Positions 5,155 to 9,072 of a DNA stretch of 9,072 nt are shown here, one piece after another (position 1 is the stretch's first letter; the number at the start of each line of letters is the position of its first letter). The notes beneath the pieces were generated by a model, which saw only the letters and a program-made list of their open reading frames with translations, was not told the origin of the DNA and searched no databases. This DNA comes from Holophagae bacterium. GTDB lineage: Bacteria; Acidobacteriota; Thermoanaerobaculia; Thermoanaerobaculales; Sulfomarinibacteraceae. The DNA is taken from contig JAUWTC010000068.1 in the NCBI GenBank assembly GCA_030609785.1, positions 1-9,072 of the forward strand. Reading direction: 5' to 3'. The position numbers and the translations under genes were made by a program.

Positions 5155-6288
5155 TCAGATCTTGATGAAGATCTTCCTCCGGTATAACACTCGCATCAAG
5201 GCCCACCAGATGACGATGGTGGCCACTGCCCAGGCCAGTGAGGCCCAGTAATCCGGAATCCACGACGAAAAGAAATGGTGATACAACCAGCCCTTGAGGC
5301 TGATGGTCACACTATCAACATCGGTCCACCGGATCTTGTACATCGCCTTGGCAACCAGACCGCTGAGCACGAAGACGGTAATGGCGTTCGTGCCAAAGAC
5401 GAGGCATGGTTCGGCCCACCGGTCCCGGCCCCGTATATCGACGAAATAGAAGATCACGGCTAGCGTCACCAGGGCCAACCCTGCGGTGAGCACGACGTAG
5501 CTGGACGTCCAGAGATTCTTGTTGACGGGGAAGAAGTAGCCCCAAAAGCTCCCGGCCGTTGCTGCAAGACTTCCCCATACGAAGAGTCCGATCAGTTTCT
5601 CGCTTTGGCTTCGCTCCGAACGCAGCCACTCACCGGTGAAGATGCCGGCCAGCACCGTCACCACCGCGGGCAAGGTACTGAGGATTCCCTCGGGATCTGC
5701 CGGCCCAGGGGCATAACGCCAAACATGGGAGCCCAACAGGAGCTGATCAACCCATCCGGCGAGGTTTCCGTCCGGCCCCAGATCTCCAGCCCCAAATCCG
5801 GGAACCGGAATCAACTCCATCGCGAACCAATAACCCACGAGCAGCCCCACGGAGAGCCACACTCGACCCAATCGTCCGAGGTTCAGATAGGCCAGGGATG
5901 CAAAGAAGTAGACCAGGGCGATGCGCTGCAAAACCCCGGGAATACGAGCCGTCGCCCAGTTGACGTCGAAAAACGGAGACCAGGCGAGTACGAGACCCAG
6001 GCCAAAGAGAATGATCGTCCGGCGCACCACTTGCCGATAAATGGGGCCGAGATCACCGCCGGACCGTTCGATTCGAGATGAAAATGCGAGAGGGATGGCC
6101 ACTCCGAGCACAAAGAGGAAGAAAGGGAAAATTAGATCTGTCGGTGTCCAGCCATGCCACTCGGCATGCAGCAGAGGGGCAAAGGTTGCGCCCCAGTCCC
6201 CAGGATTGTTGACCAGGATCATCGCTGCAATCGTCGCTCCACGGAAGACATCGAGCGATCGCAGCCGGCCTTGTGCTCCGGGTTTCAT
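5155..6288 (-). CDS. nagX: NagX-like transmembrane amino-sugar N-acetyltransferase (HGSNAT/DUF5009 family)
   Basis: The protein has 377 residues and about ten hydrophobic segments. Family hallmarks are RLRSLDVFRG (8-17), HAEWHGWTPTDLIFPFFLF starting at residue 41, RIPGVLQRIAL, FFPVNKNLWTSSYV and FGTNAITVFVLSG. His41 lines up with His269 of human HGSNAT (QHASWNGLTVADLVFP), the residue linked to acetyl transfer across the membrane. The human enzyme uses cytosolic acetyl-CoA to acetylate terminal glucosamine on the other side of the lysosomal membrane. By analogy this protein could N-acetylate glucosamine or de-N-acetylated wall sugars on the periplasmic face (inference). Bacterial relatives named NagX occur in GlcNAc/chitin utilisation clusters. 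The start at 6288 rests on AGGAG six bases upstream. The gene begins 16 bases after the symporter stop. Confidence 0.88.
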   Translation of the reverse strand: MKPGAQGRLRSLDVFRGATIAAMILVNNPGDWGATFAPLLHAEWHGWTPTDLIFPFFLFVLGVAIPLAFSSRIERSGGDLGPIYRQVVRRTIILFGLGLVLAWSPFFDVNWATARIPGVLQRIALVYFFASLAYLNLGRLGRVWLSVGLLVGYWFAMELIPVPGFGAGDLGPDGNLAGWVDQLLLGSHVWRYAPGPADPEGILSTLPAVVTVLAGIFTGEWLRSERSQSEKLIGLFVWGSLAATAGSFWGYFFPVNKNLWTSSYVVLTAGLALVTLAVIFYFVDIRGRDRWAEPCLVFGTNAITVFVLSGLVAKAMYKIRWTDVDSVTISLKGWLYHHFFSSWIPDYWASLAWAVATIVIWWALMRVLYRRKIFIKI

Positions 6289-6294
6289 TTTCGT

Positions 6295-6299
6295 CTCCT
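6295..6299 (-). promoter_or_regulatory. Ribosome binding site deciding the nagX start
   Basis: The minus strand reads AGGAG with a six-base spacer to the ATG at 6288. This excludes the longer in-frame start at 6357, whose extra 23 residues would overlap the symporter gene and lack membrane-protein character. Confidence 0.75.
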
Positions 6300-6304
6300 G
6301 ATCC

Positions 6305-7750
6305 TCATCGGGTCGCCGAAACCGGCCATACGTAGCTTGCCACCAGGCCGACGGCAAAGGTCATGGCCGACCCGACCAGCGCAAACCACGGCCAGGCGAG
6401 GTCCGTTGCAAAGAAGACCAGGCTCATGCCGCACAGACCGACGACCAGCCCGGCCAGTGCCGCTTTTTCTCCGACCCGTCGGGCAAAGATGCCGAGGAAG
6501 AACACCCCCAGCACGATCCCCGTGGTAAAGCCCGCGATGCCCAGCACGCTTGAGACCACCGACGCCCTCACCCACTGGCCGGCGATCCCGACGCCGATCT
6601 GGATCAGTCCGAAGATGATGGTCAGGATACGGACGATGCGGAGCTGCTTTTCGGTCGAGGCCTCTGAACCCTTACCTGAGAAGTAGAAATCGTTGGCGGC
6701 GGCGGTCGCGCAGGAATTGAGCGAACTCGAGAGCGTCGACATCGCGGCGGCGAAGATGGCGCCCAGCAGGATGCCCAACAGCCCCACCGGCATCTCGTCC
6801 AGGATGAACCGGGCGAAGACCCGATCAGGGCGCTCGAAGGCGACTTCCGGAGGGAAGGCCTGATAGAAGGCGTAGAGCCCGACTCCGATCAGGAGAAAGA
6901 GCGCAAACTGGGCCACCACGACAAAACCACCGACCCAGAGCGCTCGTTGGGCATCTTTGAGCTTTCGAGCGCACAGGTATCGCTGAACCATCATCTGGTC
7001 GACGCCGTGCGAGCCCAGGGTGATGAAGAGACCGCCGATCAGGCCGGCCCACAGGCCGTAGGGCTGACTCCAGTCCAAGGACAGATCAAACACCCGCAGC
7101 TTACCGGCCGCTTCACCAACACTGATGAGCTGATCCCAGCCCCCCGGCAGCCGCCGGAGAATCAAGGCGAAGGCCACCAGCGCGCCGGAAATATAGATGA
7201 CAAACTGGACCAAATCTGTCACCAATACGGCCCGGATTCCACCGAAGAATGTGTAGACGATCGTGCCGACGCCCATTGCCACCACGGCCCAATGAATCTG
7301 GATGCCGGTCATCTCCTGGAGAACGATCGCCGACAAGAAGAGACGAAGCCCGTCGGCCAGGCTGCGAGTGATGATGAACATCGCCGACGCCGCCTTCTGG
7401 GTAGCGCCGCCGAACCGCTCATTGAGTACATCGTAGGCGGTATAGAACGAACCCTTGAAGTACTGCGGCAACAAGAGGAAGACCACCACGAATCGCCCGA
7501 GGAGAAAACCAAACGGTATCTGCAGCCAGGTCATGTCCCTGGAATAGGCAAAGCCGGGGATGCTCAGGAAGGTGACGGTGCTGGTTTCGGTCGCGACGAT
7601 GGAAAAGAGGATCAACCACCAGGGGCGGTCACGCCCGCCAACCACGAAGTCGGATACGCTGCCGGCGTTGCGCCCGATCCACAGGCCGAGCAGGACGACC
7701 CCCGCGAGATAGACCGCTAGGATGCCCAGATCAATCGAACCGATGCTCAT
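6305..7750 (-). CDS. Sodium:solute symporter (SSS family), probable amino-sugar transporter
   Basis: The protein has 481 residues with about 13 predicted membrane spans, normal for the family. The SSS core is clear: VATETSTVTFLSIPGFAYSRD (from residue 52), FFGGIRAVLVTDLVQ (168-182), DQMMVQRYLCARK (251-263) and AAAMSTLSSSLNS (334-346). The last corresponds to the TM8 region that in vSGLT supplies sodium-binding serines. The substrate cannot be read from sequence; amino sugars such as GlcNAc or MurNAc are inferred from the kinase, deacetylase and acetyltransferase genes around it. The start at 7750 gives an ATGA overlap with the chbG stop. A second ATG two codons upstream (7756) is nearly as good. 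The frame runs open to 7903, but the extra residues are arginine-rich shadow of chbG, so the longer start is rejected. Confidence 0.9.
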   Translation of the reverse strand: MSIGSIDLGILAVYLAGVVLLGLWIGRNAGSVSDFVVGGRDRPWWLILFSIVATETSTVTFLSIPGFAYSRDMTWLQIPFGFLLGRFVVVFLLLPQYFKGSFYTAYDVLNERFGGATQKAASAMFIITRSLADGLRLFLSAIVLQEMTGIQIHWAVVAMGVGTIVYTFFGGIRAVLVTDLVQFVIYISGALVAFALILRRLPGGWDQLISVGEAAGKLRVFDLSLDWSQPYGLWAGLIGGLFITLGSHGVDQMMVQRYLCARKLKDAQRALWVGGFVVVAQFALFLLIGVGLYAFYQAFPPEVAFERPDRVFARFILDEMPVGLLGILLGAIFAAAMSTLSSSLNSCATAAANDFYFSGKGSEASTEKQLRIVRILTIIFGLIQIGVGIAGQWVRASVVSSVLGIAGFTTGIVLGVFFLGIFARRVGEKAALAGLVVGLCGMSLVFFATDLAWPWFALVGSAMTFAVGLVASYVWPVSATR

Positions 7751-8517
7751 CGCCATGCCGTTCCGAAGTGCGCAGGTCGAAGGCCCAGTTCCTGCGCAGC
7801 CCGTACGGCATCGGGGTGGGTCAGAACCTCGAGTTCGTGCTGACGCTCGACGGCATAACTGCTGCTGTTTCGAAGCTCGTCGTCGACGTTGGCGGGGTGG
7901 CACATGATCTCGGTGATCCCAGGCTGTAGACCGCCGAGGATCTCAATCAAGATCTCCAATTGGGCATCTTCCCCGAAGAACCGTTCGACGAAGAAGTCAT
8001 TGGTATTGATCCCTTCCCGGCTCAGCCGCTCCTCGACCTCCGGCGACGCATTGCGAATTGGGAGATTGTGTTCCAGCGCCAGGGCGACCAGTGCGTCGCA
8101 GACAATCGGGTTCCGGTGGGAATGATGGTGGCTGTCCAGGTGGGTGGGCAGACGGCCGGTCAGTTCCAGGAATCGATCGAACTGTGCCCGTGCTTCGGCC
8201 ATCACTTCACGGGGCTCAGCAGGCCCGAGCCCGTCCGGAAACGATGGAAGACGCCCGGAATCATCCACCAGACTGGGCAAACGCTCCGGAGGCAGAACGG
8301 GTCGACCACCGGTCAGTTGCACATGAAGCCCGATGCCCAGGTCCGGGTGGGCAGCAGACTGGGCCGCGGCTTCTTCGGCTGCGGGGTAGGCCACCATCAG
8401 GGTCGCGCTGGTCACCAGGCCTTTTGAGTGGGCTTCGAAGATACCGGAGTTGATTCCGGCGGTTCGGCCCAGGTCGTCTGCGTTGACGATCAGTACCTTG
8501 GAGGGAGTGGAACTCAT
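7747..8517 (-). CDS. chbG: ChbG/YdjC-family carbohydrate deacetylase
   Basis: The protein has 256 residues, close to family length, with no signal peptide, so it is cytoplasmic. The metal-site motifs are all present: NADDLG with Asp14/Asp15, GLHVQL with His65, HLDSHHHSH (126-134) and MCHP with His207. E. coli ChbG removes one acetyl group from chitobiose-6-phosphate and related chitooligosaccharides; many homologues have unknown sugar substrates. Here the likely substrate is an imported, possibly phosphorylated, N-acetylated amino sugar or disaccharide (inference). Its ATG overlaps the kinase stop in an ATGA, and its own stop overlaps the symporter ATG in the same way, so kinase, deacetylase and transporter are probably translationally coupled. 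No strong Shine-Dalgarno sequence precedes the ATG, which fits coupling. Confidence 0.92.
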   Translation of the reverse strand: MSSTPSKVLIVNADDLGRTAGINSGIFEAHSKGLVTSATLMVAYPAAEEAAAQSAAHPDLGIGLHVQLTGGRPVLPPERLPSLVDDSGRLPSFPDGLGPAEPREVMAEARAQFDRFLELTGRLPTHLDSHHHSHRNPIVCDALVALALEHNLPIRNASPEVEERLSREGINTNDFFVERFFGEDAQLEILIEILGGLQPGITEIMCHPANVDDELRNSSSYAVERQHELEVLTHPDAVRAAQELGLRPAHFGTAWR

Positions 8518-9072
8518 TGCAACAACTCTAGTGCCAGGGTAACGGCCCCAGTGGCCGGTTCGGTATCAAGGGGCCTGACCTCAACATCGGGCGAGGCAAG
8601 CCGGCCCTGCAACCGCCGAATCAAGCTCGGACACGCCTTGAACGCCCCGCCCGACAGAACAATCGGATGCCGATCGGGAAAAGTCAGCTGGTCTGCTACC
8701 GCCTTCGCAGCCCTGGCAAGATGACCGCCCGCCTGGTCCAGAAGGTCTTCGGCCGCCTCGTCGCCATCAAGGCTCGCCGTCTCCACCAGAGAAGCCAAAT
8801 TGGCAACCCGATTGCGCGAGTATTCCTGGTCATAGAACCACTCCACCAGCTCAGCGGGCTCGGAAATACTGAGCTTTGAGCAGATCAAATCGTAGAGGGT
8901 CGTGGCCGGGCCTCGTCCGTCAACCGCACGGATCGCGTGTCTCACCGCATAGTGGCCCAGCCAGAAGGCCGATCCCTCATCACCGAGGAGATATCCCCAA
9001 CCGCCGGAACGGGCGGTATGGCCTTCGGGATCGACCCCGTAGGCGATGGATCCGGTCCCGGACGCCACGACG
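8514..9072 (-). CDS. BadF/BcrA-type amino-sugar kinase (NAGK/MurK-like), C-terminal part
   Basis: The frame is open to the window edge, giving 185 residues. The GTG at 9068 is an internal valine (VVASGTGS), so the start lies outside. Motifs of the ASKHA sugar-kinase fold of this family are visible: the phosphate loop SGTGSIAYG, GGWGYLLGDEGSAFWLG (the signature shared by GlcNAc kinases) and the adenosine-binding VLSGGAFKACPSL. The N-terminal phosphate-1 segment is missing. Characterised relatives phosphorylate GlcNAc at O6 (NAGK), MurNAc and GlcNAc (MurK of Clostridium acetobutylicum) or glucosamine. Which sugar is used here cannot be told, but the wall-enzyme context makes GlcNAc or MurNAc the best guesses. 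It is the most upstream visible gene of the operon; the operon promoter must lie beyond the window. Confidence 0.85.
   Translation of the reverse strand, partial: VVASGTGSIAYGVDPEGHTARSGGWGYLLGDEGSAFWLGHYAVRHAIRAVDGRGPATTLYDLICSKLSISEPAELVEWFYDQEYSRNRVANLASLVETASLDGDEAAEDLLDQAGGHLARAAKAVADQLTFPDRHPIVLSGGAFKACPSLIRRLQGRLASPDVEVRPLDTEPATGAVTLALELLQ

Noticed and set aside
6947..7720. A 257-codon plus-strand frame
   Set aside because: It is antisense to the symporter; the translation is hydrophilic and shows no family pattern.
7751..7903. N-terminal extension of the symporter to an upstream start
   Set aside because: The extra residues are Arg/Cys-rich, lie wholly within the deacetylase gene and do not resemble SSS N termini.
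9066..9068. GTG as the start of the kinase
   Set aside because: The frame continues to the window edge and the valine lies in the conserved strand directly before the GTGS phosphate loop, so the gene is cut and not short.

Overview
The window looks like part of a chromosome of a GC-rich, probably Gram-negative bacterium. It encodes two lipobox-type signal sequences and a signal-peptide protein, and several starts have strong Shine-Dalgarno sites (a full AAGGAGG before the antitoxin gene), which argues against a typical Bacteroidetes. The gene mix (GH171/NamZ, NagX-type membrane acetyltransferase, SSS symporter, BadF-type sugar kinase) fits uncultured lineages such as Acidobacteria, Planctomycetes-Verrucomicrobia relatives or similar phyla. 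The sequence alone does not settle the phylum.

Layout. Bases 1-341 (+) are the 3' end of a NamZ-like exo-N-acetylmuramidase. It converges, with a gap of only four bases, on a lipoprotein-type LD-carboxypeptidase (346-1416, -). The spacer 1417-1784 carries a GC hairpin and a 9-base-periodic CACGAAGNN sequence arranged as a large imperfect inverted repeat. Next comes a ParE/RelE-type toxin and Phd/YefM-type antitoxin pair (1785-2362, -) with its own AT-rich promoter. The spacer 2414-2696 has no credible gene but holds a 13-bp-stem hairpin.

Bases 2697-9072 are a tightly packed minus-strand operon. In order of transcription it encodes: a BadF/NAGK-type amino-sugar kinase (cut by the window edge), a ChbG/YdjC deacetylase, a sodium:solute symporter, a NagX/HGSNAT-like membrane N-acetyltransferase, a NAGPA-type phosphodiester glycosidase with an apparent SPOR-like insertion, and a lipoprotein Amidase_3 N-acetylmuramoyl-L-alanine amidase with a TPR-like tail. 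The first two junctions are ATGA overlaps and the other three are gaps of 16, 6 and 16 bases.

Working model (inference). The extracytoplasmic enzymes strip peptides from peptidoglycan (amidase, LD-carboxypeptidase) and trim the bare glycan (SPOR-NAGPA protein, NamZ). The membrane acetyltransferase N-acetylates de-acetylated amino sugars, the symporter imports them, and the kinase and ChbG protein prepare them for cytoplasmic amino-sugar metabolism. Each family is known. The combination, and above all the SPOR-like module inside a phosphodiester glycosidase beside an amidase that makes the ligand SPOR domains bind, is the most promising candidate here for an undescribed cell-wall salvage system.
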